Source: Nymphaea colorata
Taxonomy: Eukaryota; Streptophyta; Magnoliopsida; Nymphaeales; Nymphaeaceae
Assembly: GCF_008831285.2 (NCBI RefSeq)
Contig: NC_045142.1
Coordinates: 26,363,876 to 26,427,875, forward strand
Direction of reading: 5' to 3'
Length of the DNA: 64,000 nucleotides
Shown: piece by piece, positions 49,761 to 62,292 of the stretch
Position numbering within the stretch: position 1 is the stretch's first letter
How the letters are laid out: the number at the start of each line of letters is the position of its first letter
The notes under the pieces: model-generated
Database searches by the model: none
The model's input: the letters and a program-made list of their open reading frames with translations, nothing else
What the model was told of the DNA's origin: nothing
Made by a program: the position numbers and the translations under genes

Positions 49761-52693
49761 TTCGGTCTGATTTAGGCTCAAACGTCATTAGTTGAACCAT
49801 GAAGATGTAATACTAATTGTTTTTTAAACACAAACAAGTTGATGTGAACATATACAAGTTTCAAATGGTCTGAAAAAGAAAAATCTTTTTCACATCTTTT
49901 TCACTGTAAACAAGTTAGTTATAGCTCTACCCATTTTGGGTGAAACCTCCACTCAACTCTTTATCCCCTTAAGGTACAAGGTCTGCTTGTTTTAAAAATT
50001 CGAAATAGAAACTAACCCCTATCAGCCCCCGCCCTGTCCATTGTGCCAACCCCCTTAGGGTTAAGCTCTACCCATTTGCTAAATCTGAACCAACTTGGCT
50101 GGGTTTAGTTTGAGGCCCTGGACGAGTTGATTGATTCAGTTTTGGTGGTCAATAGTACAATTCTAATATTAGTGGTCTATTTTTGTAAAAAACAAAAAAA
50201 ACTAAATAAATAATTCAAATAAAAAATAAAACAACAAATGAGAAAAAAATAACTGGTGGATATAGGAGAAGAGAGAGAAAGCGAGAGCTAGAGAGGGACA
50301 GAAAAGAGCATCCTCATCTGTGACGCTAAAAAGGTATGGTGAGTGAAGCAAGTTGACTTCAAAAATTTGTGATCTTTCATTTTCAGAGTGTTAGAGATTA
50401 AGCGCACTATGGGGGAGAGAGTTTTCTTCTGAAAAAAACCTGTAACGTGATGCTCCTGAACTCCATTTTTTGCCATTCAACATCATATATATATATATAT
50501 ATATATCACACAAATATATATATGTAGAGAGAGAGAGATTTATTTGAAAAAATTTGAAAACCTTCCTTTGGTTCTTAATCTTGTCGAGAGATTTGGTGTT
50601 CGGCGAGAAATACCATCGGATAAGGGTTCATGTTTTACTACTGCATATGTTAAAATAAAAACTGAGGCTTCTTACAAGAAAATAAAATAGTGGAGGCCTA
50701 AATTGGAATTTACAGCAAAATTTTGGGTTGTGACTGAAAAGTTCTGAAAAAGGCCCATAGAAAACCTTGGGCAGGGGAACAAGATTTTTCTCTCTTCTTC
50801 TTCTTCTTCTTCTTCTTTTTTTTTTTTTTTGGATTTTTACATAGCTTTAGATGCACTTTTATTGAAACTCAACTTCAGGTCCGGTAGGGTGCAAATGTTT
50901 TCGATCAAGAAAATTTATCAGAAACTTGCTTGCTCAAATTTAGGTTACAAATATTGTTGGCAATAAAGTTTATGTGTTTTTTTTTATGAAATTTTAACTT
51001 TTGTTGAAACAATTAATTAAAAATAAAAGAAATTCTTAAAATATTTTTAAAAATGTTTAAAAAGTGATGCATTGCACCCTTGAATCGGCCAACTAAATTG
51101 AATCAGTTTGCCACCAATTCGATTTGAATAGACGGATTCAGGCGAATCTGAGGCCCATTTTAATAACAATTGTAAAATGCGTTTCATCCTTACTCTCATA
51201 ACCTTACTTTCAGTTAATAACTGTAATACATAAAAAAATATTTTTCTTGATACATTTTTATGATTTAAAAAAAAACTTTTTTTTTTAAATGAAACAACCT
51301 AAAAATATGTTAGGTTTGACAACTCACAATCAAATTATGCCAACAAAATGACTCTCAGAATTATATATCAAAGAAAAATGAGATTTCCTGTCACATTATT
51401 TAAGATGAGATAATGCTAAGGGCCCTCCTGGGTTTCAATTGTGGCTTAGGATGAGATAAGATGTCACCTCAAAGGCATGATATATCATGATCTTGTTGCT
51501 TTTTTCCTGCTTTATAATTAACTAATCTCATATTTATCTGATCCTGTTTGGTGGCAGACTTCTTAAAACTCATTGACCATCTGGCTATAATCTCAACTAC
51601 TGCTACTTTTTCCCTCAATCATCCTCATGATTTCTTCTAGAAAAGAAGGCAAGCTCACTCACTATTACTTAAGGATCTAAATGTTTCGGATATATCAGTT
51701 TTTGCTTATCCAAGTTTGAAACTTTGAATTGCATCTAGATTAGAGACCTGAATATGAACATTATTGGATTTGAATTTGGTATTAGTTTCAGAATAGAATG
51801 CCATCTAAAGTTTGCTGAACTTGTTTTAACTCCTCTTTACGATTTGTAAGAAATATGAAGAAAGCCCCTTAGAATTTGTAAAGAGCATGAATGGTTCTCT
51901 TGAAAGTTTTCCTGGATTTCCCACTCGTATCTGGTATCCAGATTTGGATCCAATAAATATATGGAGAACCCATTTGTGACTGCATTTGAAGCAGCTGAAA
52001 CTGCATCGTTCTCTTCCTCAATGTCATTCATATTGTAACCTGCCTTGAACCAGCCATCAACTTAGACTCGTATATGGATCTAGAAACCTTATGCCAAGGC
52101 TGTGCATGGTACACCCCCATGCACATAACCAGCTCTCCCCTAAGAACTATTTCTAGAGATGTTATATATATATATATATAAAAGCAACTTCTTTCAGTTT
52201 AGAACATAACGAAGGTGCTCCCAGTATTACAGGCTCTTAAGAATCAAACTAATAAAAGAAAGAGTGCGAGCACCAATGGCTCTATATGCCCAGTTAGGGA
52301 GACATGGTCTAATCAATTAACGGGTTGCCGTCTCGGTTTGGCCTAAATAGGCTAGTTCAAGGCGATACGTATTATTAATTTATCAGCCGATATGGTGTTG
52401 AATCGGTCGATGCAAGCCGAGATGGCCGGAGTGCCGGTACCTGGTTGGCAGTCAAGATGAGGTGCTGAATCACAGATTACAAGTGATTTAGTAGCATGCA
52501 ATAGAGCAAGTATGGTGCATGTGGAGGATGGCCGCCGGAGTCGCCCCCATCCACCCAGCTACTTCAACTGGCTGTTTGATCCATTCTCTATATGTTTGCC
52601 GCCTCGCCGGTCACCGGCGGCCACCCCCTGCAAACGATACCGCATCTTGATAGATAGACTAGTGGAAGCAGCGAATCGGTTCTGATCTATCTA
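49761..52693. other. Gene-free AT-rich spacer
   Basis: TA microsatellites at about 50485-50506 and 52162-52181, and a (TTC)n-poly(T) run at about 50792-50831. From about 52290 the DNA becomes GC-richer. No recognisable gene. Confidence 0.5.
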
Positions 52694-52895
52694 AAATTGG
52701 GCAGATATAAAGCTGACAAAAGGTGCAGGCCGCTAATCATCAGGCCGAGTACCAGACTCGGGCCTGATCTGGTCTCGCCTGATTATCATCGACCAAATTG
52801 GGCAGATATATACCAGACAAAAGGTCGAGGCCCCGGTTATTATCAGGCCGAGTACCAGACTTGGTCTGGTTTGGCCTGACTATCATCAGGTCGAG
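52694..52895. repeat. Tandem repeat, about 101-bp period, two copies plus partial units
   Basis: AAATTGGGCAGATATA begins copies at 52694 and 52795, each followed by GACAAAAGGT, ATCAGGCCGAGTACCAGACT and CTGATTATCATC/CTGACTATCATC. Shorter derivatives of the CAGGYCGAGTACCAGA unit continue to about 53000. Confidence 0.85.
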
Positions 52896-53034
52896 TACCA
52901 GATAATTGGGTCTGCTCTGGTCTGCCCTGACCACCATCACGTTGGGTACCAATACCATGCTTTGGTCCGTTGAGTACCAACAGAATTCTGCTCAGGCCCT
53001 TATGGGGCCATAAATAGGACTGGTCCGCCATGCC

Positions 53035-53392
53035 TAGGGATGTCAATATATCCGATTTGAATCGGATATCCGACAGATCTGGTTCCAAAAAATTGGATAT
53101 GAAAAAAGATTTAATATCCGATTAAGAAATGAGATAAGATTCAAATTTAATAAATGACATTTGATCGGAGTCGGATCGGATTCATTTTTAGACAAATATC
53201 TTGTATCTAATGTTATTAAATTTTGAAAATTGGCAAACTCCGGTTCGAATCGGATTCGGGTACAAAAATATAAAATTTGGATTTGGATATGACTTTTCTT
53301 TATTCGAATTCGAATCCAAATATGTGAATATCCCAAAAAGCGGATGTGATTAAGGATATATCCGATGTAAATCTGATCCATTGACATCCCTA
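53035..53392. mobile_element. GGATGTCAAT-family MITE, both ends present, 358 bp
   Basis: Inverted ends TAGGGATGTCAAT (53035) and ATTGACATCCCTA (ending 53392) match exactly over 13 bp, followed inwards by ATATCCGAT-like matching. Flanking 8-mers GCCATGCC and GCCAATCA share five positions, so an old 8-bp duplication is possible but not proven. There is no coding capacity; a minus-strand frame across it is chance. Confidence 0.75.
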
Positions 53393-55030
53393 GCCAATCA
53401 GCCGAGATGTTAACGACACTGAGGGAAGAGATGAAGGAAAGTTTCAAAAAAACGATTCTCAGTTTTTCCTTTCTTTCTCTCTCAAAGTTGTGTCTAATTA
53501 ATTCTTTCGAATAACTACACCATAAATCAATGTTTCAGATGGGGTTAGTGCAACAGCTTAGGGTGGGGGTTGGTAGGTAGCACCCGCCAGTCTTTATTTC
53601 GAGTGTAGGGGAGGTTGTCAGTCTACATTTTTAATGAAAGAGCATCAACCTCCTGTGCTACAAAAAGGGGTTCACCGGTCCAGAAGTTGAAGTGCATAGG
53701 TGGCAGCAAAGTAAGACACCTAAAGTAGGTCTTGTACTTTATGAGAATAAAGGGTTGGGTTGCAGCTACGACTCTCTACTAGACAATGGGTCTCCCTGCT
53801 CACCCCAAATACGAAAATTGTCGCAAGAATAAGTGGAAGCAAAATGTTGCACACACACAAGTTAGAGAATCGATTCCCTATTTCAAGAGAAAAGAATCAA
53901 ATGCCAAAGCATCCATTAAATCTGCTCATTACTAAAAGGCTAGGGAGGACTTTCCCGGCAAACGGGAGTCACTTTTGCTTTCTTTTCTCTACGATTGGTG
54001 CGGAAAACGTACCAATTGCATGCAATCTTTTTTTAATTTTACTTAGAAGCAACGGGCCTAGGTTGGGAGACTTTGTCCCTCCCCTGAGGTGTCTCGCCCC
54101 CCATGGTCCTAGCTTTCATGAGGGACCCGCGCCACTGAGATTTGAAACGGGTACCCATCGGTGAGATTTGAATAGATTATACTTAAGATAACAATTGATT
54201 GTCTTTGATCAGTTGATTTGAATGGAATCGGGCAGTAAAACAATTGGACTCCTCGGCCAATACAAGATGGCAAGTGTCACACGCAGTTTATTTTTCGCTA
54301 TATATATTTGATTTGCATCTACTTTTGATTCGATTTTTTCCACTATTGAAACCCCCCGGAGTCGAGAAAATGAAATCTAAATCGTTTATCACGTTTGTTA
54401 TATAGTTCGAGATTCCCCATTTGACATAACAGCGAATCTCATAACATCGAATGTTTAGAAAAGGCAGATTTAGACTTGGGAACGTGATTTAGCAGAGCAC
54501 ATGATCGGATGGCCTCCATAAACGAAAAGAGTGCATTCGCCAGCATAAAATATCTGCTCATCGTAAGGACACGCAGCACCGCAAGTACAACAACCATGGC
54601 CCGCTTCTGTGGCCGGAGCGTGGCGACCACACACGTCACACCTTCACCCCCGGCCGAGCCTTTTGTGTTTATGACGAGCATCCGCTGATTGGACGAGGCG
54701 ACGCGTCGCTTTCACGTGTTTGGCTCCACGAAAGTCTTTTTTTCCCACAAAACGGAACGGGGACAAGTGAAACGGGTACTTTAAATGTAGGGTTAATTAT
54801 GTCATTCTAATTAAACGGCGTCCATCAACGCACTTCACAAGAAAAGCAAAGACCAACGGAGACGGCAACGCCGTGACAAAAATGACGAAATGCATTTGCC
54901 CCCATGACAAGGGGTACCATAATTATCTCGGAGAACATTTTAATTCCCACTATGCCCGCCACCAACCGTCGACGCCGCGGGGTCCTTAGACGCCAGAGGC
55001 GACCGGAAGGGATGACGACTCCTACGCCTT
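53393..55030. other. Spacer before the J-domain gene
   Basis: Nothing recognised. The segment 54439-54681 has an open minus-strand frame without identifiable domain. The last 200 bases probably include the 3' UTR of the minus-strand J-domain gene. Confidence 0.4.
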
Positions 55031-56065
55031 CTACGACCCGAAGCCGTGATGGAACCGAGGCCTGGATTGACATTCTTCCCGTCGCCGCCGCCTGCTCGGC
55101 CCGCCCTTCGACGCTTCCCGCGTGGCGAGGCTCGGCGCTCCGCAACGGCCCCCGTCCGGAGAAGCCTGGACGCTTGGACCTCCCGCGATCTCCATAAACA
55201 TCCTCTGAAGGTCCTCAAAGCTATCATTCTGCAATTTCCCAACCACAGATTCGATCAAATCACCAAACTATGCTTCTTGCCCCGAGTGATGATTTCTCCC
55301 GGGTCGTTATTAACTAAAAGCAACTTTGGGAACTCGATCGATCGATCGGTCGCTCACCTGGCTTCTGGTTTGGTTCATCATCGACATCATTTCTTGCATA
55401 AAATCGCAGAATCCCTAGGCAGAAGCGCGAAATATTTCACGATATCGTGAGATCCGAAGGCAAAGGAAATTCAGAAATACAGAATCCAGAAAGAGAATCA
55501 GGCCATTCCACAATTTGATCGATTTAGGAAAGATTCAGGAAGCAAGGAAATTCTCCGCGAACAAAGGAGAACAAATCTTCGGCCTCCCTCCATCTCACCT
55601 CATCCTCTCCTTCTAGCGGATCGAACAGTCCCGCGTCGTACAGAGCCCTCTTCCCTTCGTCCGAGAGAACTGCAACGTCAATAAAACCAATCAGAGATCC
55701 GTTAATCATCTAATGGAGAAACCTTTGCGCGATTCTATGAATCTCTCGCGCTTACCTGCGTATGCCTCCTGGATCTGCTGAAACTGTCGCTTCGCCTCTC
55801 CCGCCACCGACGGGTCTCTCGTCCACCGATCCGGATGCCATTGCTCCACAAATCACAGGCAATAACGCACGGAACGGTAAGCAAATAACAGGGAAAAAGC
55901 AGAAAAGGAAAAGAATCGAGATCCAGAAATTGAAGAACTGAAGGAGGAGGACAACAAAAATCTCACCAGAGCGAGTTTTCTGTACGCGCCGCGAATCTCC
56001 GTCACCGAAGCGCCTCGATCGACGCCGAGGACTCTGTAGTAAGACGGTCTTCCATCGAGATCCAT
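55031..56065 (-). CDS. Small J-domain (DnaJ/Hsp40 type III) co-chaperone
   Basis: Five exons on the minus strand: 56065-55967, 55843-55756, 55669-55599, 55414-55358, 55228-55031; 170 residues. Start MDLDGRPSYYRVLGVDRGAS is the first ATG before the J domain. Seen: helices I-II (SVTEIRGAYRKLAL), the invariant HPD in QWHPDRW at residues 36-38, helix III (AGEAKRQFQQIQEAYAVLSD) and KRALYDAGLFDPLEGEDE, then GFCDFMQEMMSMMNQTRSQ and DSFEDLQRMFMEIAGG. This arrangement matches a family of short plant J proteins of about 155-165 residues with no Gly/Phe or zinc-finger regions. The J domain stimulates Hsp70 ATPase; the client is unknown. The last 40 or so residues (Arg/Ser/Pro-rich, RRRRREECQSRPRF) extend past the conserved part and look unconserved. 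No transit peptide is seen, so it is probably cytosolic or nuclear. Confidence 0.92.
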
Positions 56066-56400
56066 TATTTCCGGAAGAGAACTCGCCACTCGCCGCCTCA
56101 ACGTCGCGATTTCATGCCGGAAGAAGCTGGTGCGTTGCGGTTTCTCGTCGGAGACGCTTCTTCTTTGATCTGAAAAGATGGAGGCCGCCGGCTTCGCAGG
56201 CGGGCCCTTAAAATAATGAAGGCGGAAAAAAATAATGGAAAAAAATTGGCGAGCGAAGAGGAAATATCCGAGGCGCTCCAGAACGTTCCCCGGCGGTTTG
56301 GTGGCCAGATATTTTCGCGCTCGACGAAGCGGTTTTCCCAACGAGAGCGGTTTCGAGGAAAGCGGGTTCGAAAATATCTCAGCAGAGGGGAATCTCCTGG
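56066..56400 (-). promoter_or_regulatory. Promoter/5' UTR region of the J-domain gene
   Basis: Directly upstream of the ATG on the minus strand. It contains AAAATATCT at 56371-56379 (plus strand), the plant circadian 'evening element' core, about 310 bp from the ATG, and GAACGTTC at 56281-56288, a two-unit heat-shock-element core, about 220 bp from the ATG. Both are short and could be chance. Confidence 0.35.
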
Positions 56401-59397
56401 ATTCACTTGCGCGTCTGAGTTTCGGCTTCTTTCCTTTTTTTTTTTTTTTTTTATTTTCTCCCCATGAGTTTTTTAGTTTCCAGAACATCACAAAATGTCC
56501 CCATGAAAGTTTCTATTTCAGTATGATGCACATGCTGGCATCCCTAGCACTTATCGCCTCATTAAGTTTTAGCAAGTAAACGAGAAGAACTTTAATTTAA
56601 GTTAATATGTAATTAATTATAGGAAATTAGCCATTAATTAGGGTGCTTTTCACGCCCATAGGTGCTATCAGCTAAGGACCTTCCTTCTATACCATGTGTA
56701 TACTATAAAAATGATTCTACCATATATGTATTTTTTTTTATTCGGTTGATAATCAATTTTACGGCATGACGCTGACGACCTTCCTTCTATATCTTGTAGT
56801 AATAATCCCCGTAGCATTATGACATTTGCTACAGCGATATTGTTCGTATATCAAATTGTTAATGAACTGAATTTTGGATTTAGCTTGTGCTATGATAAAA
56901 CTTGTCAAACACCATTAAATCTTCTCTCTCTCTATATATATATATCTATATATATATATATAGAGAGAGAGAGAGATTTAATGGTGTGTGTGACCAAATG
57001 CATTACTAATGTCATGTGTGGAAATGCATGAAACTTGGTCTGAAAATTTATTATTTGTTAAAAGGAGCAAGATAATAGCATGATTCTAATTTCTAACAAG
57101 GAAATTATGTTGTCGTCATCTATGCCACCATATTTAGCAATATCGCTGTTTTTTGTCGCCCCATCAAGTTTCTCTCTCTCTATGTATATATATTATTTGT
57201 TCAAAAAATAAATAAGTCGTTAAAAATACTAGAATTGATAAAATCACTGAAAATCAACATGTGGCACTCTTAAATTGAATCTAATTGTTTTCCGAATTTT
57301 TCATTGGATCCATATTTCCGGCGGTGTTAATGGCTGGAACACAGGGCACGGCCCAAAATAATGATCTGGATAACTTGTCTCAGTTTATATGTCCTCAGAC
57401 AGGAAGGTTGTGTGCACCTAATCCCCGCCGACCTAAATGGTGTTGTTAAAAAGAGAAAACCTTCCCTTCTGTCATTTCAGCCCTTCCCTTAAAAGCGCGA
57501 CATAAATTATGGTTTCATCTGTAAGAGCAGAGTGGAACACAAAACCATTTGTCTCTTGACATTTTCTTCCATCATGCAAACACTCTGGAAGAAATGTTTG
57601 ACCGTAAAAGTCACAAAATATATGTGTTTGAATTTGCTGGGGTCTGCCATGCCCTACGAGGATGAACTGGCCGGAGTCTAGGCGTTGTTCCGGCGATCAG
57701 ACCAATGTTAGTACTTTGTCTACATTGCACCGGCCGAAGCGTTAGTTCCCCTCAGGCCGAGCACGGTGGGAGTATGACTTTGATGGCTCCGGACTCTGCA
57801 CGGACTCGAACCGAGTCGGTTCATGTCGTTTTCTGCCGGTGCTTACGTACATACTTAGCATGACTCAGCTCACACAGGTGCTCCGGCCCTACTCGAGCTT
57901 AACCCTAAGCTCAAGTTCAGCAGTTCAGATAAGGGATGGTAGGCAGCCAGTTTTCGTTTTAATCCATAAAGGGTCAACTGTCTAATGTTGTAAAAAAGGG
58001 TTATTAATGTGTACGGAAACATACCTTGTGCGTGACAAAGATAATGAGTTGGGTGAAAGTTTCGACTATCTTACGAATAATATGATGAAATACTTCTCAT
58101 ACTCATCCAAATAATACTCATCCAAATATTCACCTGCTTGGGTAATATGTTTTTGTATGTCGAGTAATTAAATATACAAGAGAATTGAAATATACTTAGA
58201 TTATAGATGTAGCTGAATAGTTAAAAATATTTCATTGAAAAGTAATTGTCCAAGGAGCATCAAAGTGTGTACATGACACTTTTAGTAACATGATGAAGAT
58301 ATATATATATAAACATATGGCCACATCGGGCATTTGACACGTTTGAATCTAATGGTCCTTCCCAAATTCCTCTGAGTTGTCATATATTTAAATTTAAATT
58401 CCAAAATAAAAACAAAAAAGTCATGTAATATATGAATCGGTTTTGTAAAAACCCACCAGCGAATCCAATTAAAAGTCTTGCGAGTTGCAACGTGGAATGA
58501 CGATTCCGATACACTGGAACGCCATTTTAAAACCAACTAAAATAAATGCAAATATTCAAAGCTGAATCTGCAATATATTTACCCATCCCCTCATCTGTTC
58601 GGCCCTTCCTGTAAAACCCACAAAAAAAAAAAAAAAAAAAAATCGAACCAAACAGATACCATTTTTTACCATGGTATCGGATCCTATCTGAACCGGTTTT
58701 CCATTCCGATTTTTCAATATTTTTTTTACCATATTCACTTACTTAAAATCGTTCGAAAATATATATGATTTAAGTATGATTAATTCACATCCTTGGTTAA
58801 AATTTGAAACAAAATGATGCGTGAATCAACTAAGGCTACATTTGTATCCCCTTGGATCGGACATCAAATCATTGCAAGAAAACCAATTTAGAAAACAAAG
58901 AGTGTGTTCAGCAGCCAGTGATAAGATCGATGCTGCTTCTTGGATTTAGCCACAACAATTTCACCTATAAACGAGTCAAATCTTTTAACTTTTCTTTTTT
59001 TTTAAAATTGTTTTTTTACTGTTTCGTTTATTTTCCAGATGTGATTTATATTTTGCAAAGATAATATAATTTTTTTTATTTACTTCAATTGTTTTTTAAC
59101 TATCAATTTGTTTTGCGCTGTAAATGCATATTTATGACTTCCAAAAGTAGGAAAGCATAGATGAGGTTTCTAAAAGAGTTTGGCATCTATCTACTGCCAA
59201 AGCATCAATGGAGCTTAATATTATCATAAACACTTATTAGTGATAATAATTATAAAATTATCATTTTTTTAACGTGTCATCGTAAATATTCCGATAATGG
59301 TAGGATTGGGTCCGATTCAGGTCCGATCCGATCCAATCCCAAATTCATTAAATCATTTTTTCTTTTTGAAAAATGCACGTGAAGTCTCTCTCTCTCC

Positions 59398-59429
<32 letters not shown>

Positions 59430-60000
59430 ATATATATATACAATAATACAAACAATATTGAAGTCTATCATACGCTCATTGTAATTATACCTATAACACT
59501 CCATTTAAATGATTACAATCACAAATACACATGACACTCATTTACACAATGGTAGTTCATCCAATGAGTTTAATTTATAATTATACGAATAGAAATCTAT
59601 TTGACTGATTATAATCACATCATGAGGGTTTTACACATTAGTCAAACATAACAATTAGATATTTCATAAACTAATTTATGTTTAATTTCCTTTATAAGGT
59701 AACTTATTGGTATTTGAACAAAACATTACATATATAGTAATCAAGCCAACATTGGTTCGGCAAATTGTTAACGAAAATGTTGCTTGAAGGAATGTATTAA
59801 ACGCTGTGGAAACCAAGTGTATAGTTTTTTCTTTACATTTGTTACAAATTTGATATTTTTATAGTTTCGAAATTACATTTGGTTCAATTAAACCAGGTAA
59901 TAACCGGGTCCGTCCGGGCTGGGGTTGGGTTGGTCCGGGTCGAGAATCTAACCCAACCGTGATCCGAACTCCAGGCCAAAGGGAATTCAAATTGGTGACA
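56401..60000. other. Gene-free AT-rich spacer
   Basis: Contains the palindrome at 56910-56986, a GC-richer patch at about 57640-57910 and microsatellites (CT/CA/TA near 59384-59440). No recognisable gene. Confidence 0.5.
56910..56986. repeat. Foldback palindrome with microsatellite arms
   Basis: CACCATTAAATC (56910-56921) is mirrored by GATTTAATGGTG (56975-56986). Between them (CT)n-(TA)n is followed by (TA)n-(GA)n, so nearly the whole 77 bp can fold on itself; imperfect pairing continues about 10 bp outward on each side. Confidence 0.88.
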
Positions 60001-60096
60001 TTTTGGAAAATAGTGGTAGTAACGATGGCATTTTCCATTTCCTCAAAGACCCATTACCCGAACCGCACTGGTCTCTCGCTCTTTCACTGCTTGGAG

Positions 60097-60432
60097 TATA
60101 AAATGCCGCCCGCCTTCTTGGTTGTTGCCGTTCCCCTCTCGGAAAGCTTCGTGTCTCCCACTCTGCTGTGTTCGCTCGCTCTCTCCCTCTCTGCCTGCCT
60201 TCCTTAGTATCAGGTGCTCTTTCTTTCTTTCCCTGTCTCTCTCTTTCATTTTATCTCCTTGTGTCCTTGGTTAGGATTCTTTCCGGGATTGCAGATTACT
60301 TCTTCATTTGCGATCTTAGGGTTTCATTTTGGGTTATAGGTTCTTGTTGGTTTGCTAGGGTTTGGTATCGTCGATTCCAAGGATTTGCCTTCTCCTTGTG
60401 TTGGGTAGGTATCCTTTAGGCGTACTGCAGCC
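60097..60432 (+). promoter_or_regulatory. TATA box and 5' leader of the importin alpha gene
   Basis: TATAAAA at 60097-60103 is well placed for transcription starting near 60130, where CT-rich leader sequence begins. A donor-like CAG/GTGCTC near 60213 and the acceptor TACTGCAG at 60423-60430, two bases before the ATG, suggest a leader intron of about 220 nt. The intron is an inference. Confidence 0.55.
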
Positions 60433-62292
60433 ATGTCTCTGAGGCCCAATGCCCGGACGGAGGTCCGCAAGAAGAGCTACAAGGTCGCCGTGGACGCTGA
60501 TGAGGCCAGGCGGAAGAGGGAGGACAACATGGTCGAGATCAGGAAGAACAAGAGGGAGGAGAACCTCCTGAAGAAGAGGAGGGAGGGGATGCAGGCGCAG
60601 GCCTTCGTCCCGACGTTGCAGGCGAGCGCAATGGAAAAGAAGGTAACTCCCTGGATGTGCTGGATTTTTTGGTTCCTTTGTTTTTTGTTGTTTCTTGATT
60701 AGGAGTACTAGTACGTTTCTCCGGGGGGTGGGGGTGGGGAGACGGTGCTGGTTTCCACCTCCATGGGTTCCTTGGTAGGTCAAAAACCTCCAAACACTTG
60801 TGGGCTTTGATCGTTGGGTTTCTAATTGGTTTTTGCTTTATCTGCTCTATATGGTGTTATTGTTTTCATCATGGCTATTAGTGTTCGATGGTACGGATGT
60901 GAATCAAATACTTCGGAATTTCATGTGCCTTGTTGATTTTAGAGTATGTGAGGATGAGATCAGATTTTCTCGTTGCCGTTTCTTTTCACTTACTGGAACA
61001 TTTTGATCTTCCAAAGTTGGAGAGTCTTCCTGCTATGGTTGCTGGGGTGTGGTCGGATGATAGCAATATGCAGTTGGAAGCGACTACCCAGTTTAGGAAA
61101 CTTCTTTCCATAGGTACTCAGTGTTCAGTAACTGTCGCTTTATTGATCTATCCGGTGCTATATTCTTCTTTTTTATCTTTTCATCGTTGTGATCTTTCTC
61201 CTGCAGAGCGCAGCCCTCCTATCGAAGAAGTTATTCAATCTGGTGTCGTTCCTCGATTTGTTGAGTTCCTCACGCGATCAGATTTCCCTCAACTTCAGGT
61301 TCATTGGATTGGCACTTAGCGTACTTGGAATATGCTCTTGCGTTTGTCGGGACCAGTGTTCAGGGATTTTTTGGTTATTTTATTTTTTATTTTGGGCTTC
61401 TCAGTTTGAGGCTGCGTGGGCTTTGACAAACATTGCTTCGGGCACTTCAGAGAACACCAGAGTTGTTATTGACCACGGGGCAGTTCCCATCTTTGTGCAA
61501 TTGCTCCAATCGCCTAGCGATGATGTCAGAGAACAGGTAAAATTTTTGTAGTCTCGTCTTCTTTCAGTTACTTGCACTTGCTTTTTGTTAAATGACATTA
61601 GGTTGGCTTCTCCTTCCATTTGCATAGGCGGTTTGGGCTTTGGGAAATGTTGCAGGTGACTCCTCCAAGTGTCGAGATCTGGTGCTGAGCCATGGTGCTT
61701 TGATACCACTATTGTCCCAACTTAATGAGCATGCCAAGCTTTCCATGTTAAGAAATGCCACGTGGACTCTATCTAACTTCTGTAGAGGCAAGCCTCAGCC
61801 TCCATTTGAACAGGTTTGTAGGGAGGCGTTTTAGATTGCATTTTCCTTCTTCTCGATGACCGACACAACTTTTGTTTATTTATGTATTTATTCGTTTTTT
61901 ACTGGAGCAGACAAAACCTGCACTACCTGCATTGCAAAGACTCATCCATTCAGCCGATGAGGAGGTACTGACAGATGCGTGCTGGGCGCTTTCCTATCTT
62001 TCAGATGGAACAAACGACAAAATACAGGCAGTTATTGATGCTGGAGTCTGCCCGAGGCTTGTGGAGCTTCTTCTGTATGTTGTCCCTACAAAGCTCCGAT
62101 TTTGTTTGGCTTCTATTTCTCTCTGCATTATGCCATGTGGGAGGATATTGAATTCAATAGTTTTTGTTTACAGTGGAATATGAGTCTTATTTTGAAGTTT
62201 TCTTGTTGCTCAGGCATCCTTCACCCTCAGTGCTTATTCCTGCTCTTCGCACTGTTGGAAACATTGTTACTGGTGATGATCAACAAACTCAG
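60433..62292 (+). CDS. IMPA: Importin subunit alpha (3' partial)
   Basis: Seven exons in the window: 60433-60642, 61017-61113, 61207-61298, 61405-61536, 61628-61813, 61911-62074, 62214-62292; 320 codons of an expected 530 or so. Start [20 protein letters not shown]. Seen: the basic importin-beta-binding domain ([20 protein letters not shown], then KRREG), then Armadillo repeats carrying the NLS-groove W...N pairs: [46 protein letters not shown] and [11 protein letters not shown]. Role: binds nuclear localisation signals of cargo in the cytoplasm and carries them with importin beta through the nuclear pore. The last exon in the window ends GDDQQTQ at a good donor (GTATAC at 62293). I find no matching exon for the remaining repeats before 64000, so the gene continues to the right. 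Confidence 0.95.

Noticed and set aside
53043..53447. 134-codon minus-strand frame
   Set aside because: Lies almost wholly within the MITE at 53035-53392.
54439..54681. 80-codon minus-strand frame
   Set aside because: No similarity recognised, no splice or promoter context; left unassigned.
55046..55450. 134-codon plus-strand frame
   Set aside because: Antisense to exons of the J-domain gene; GC-rich bias explains the lack of stops.
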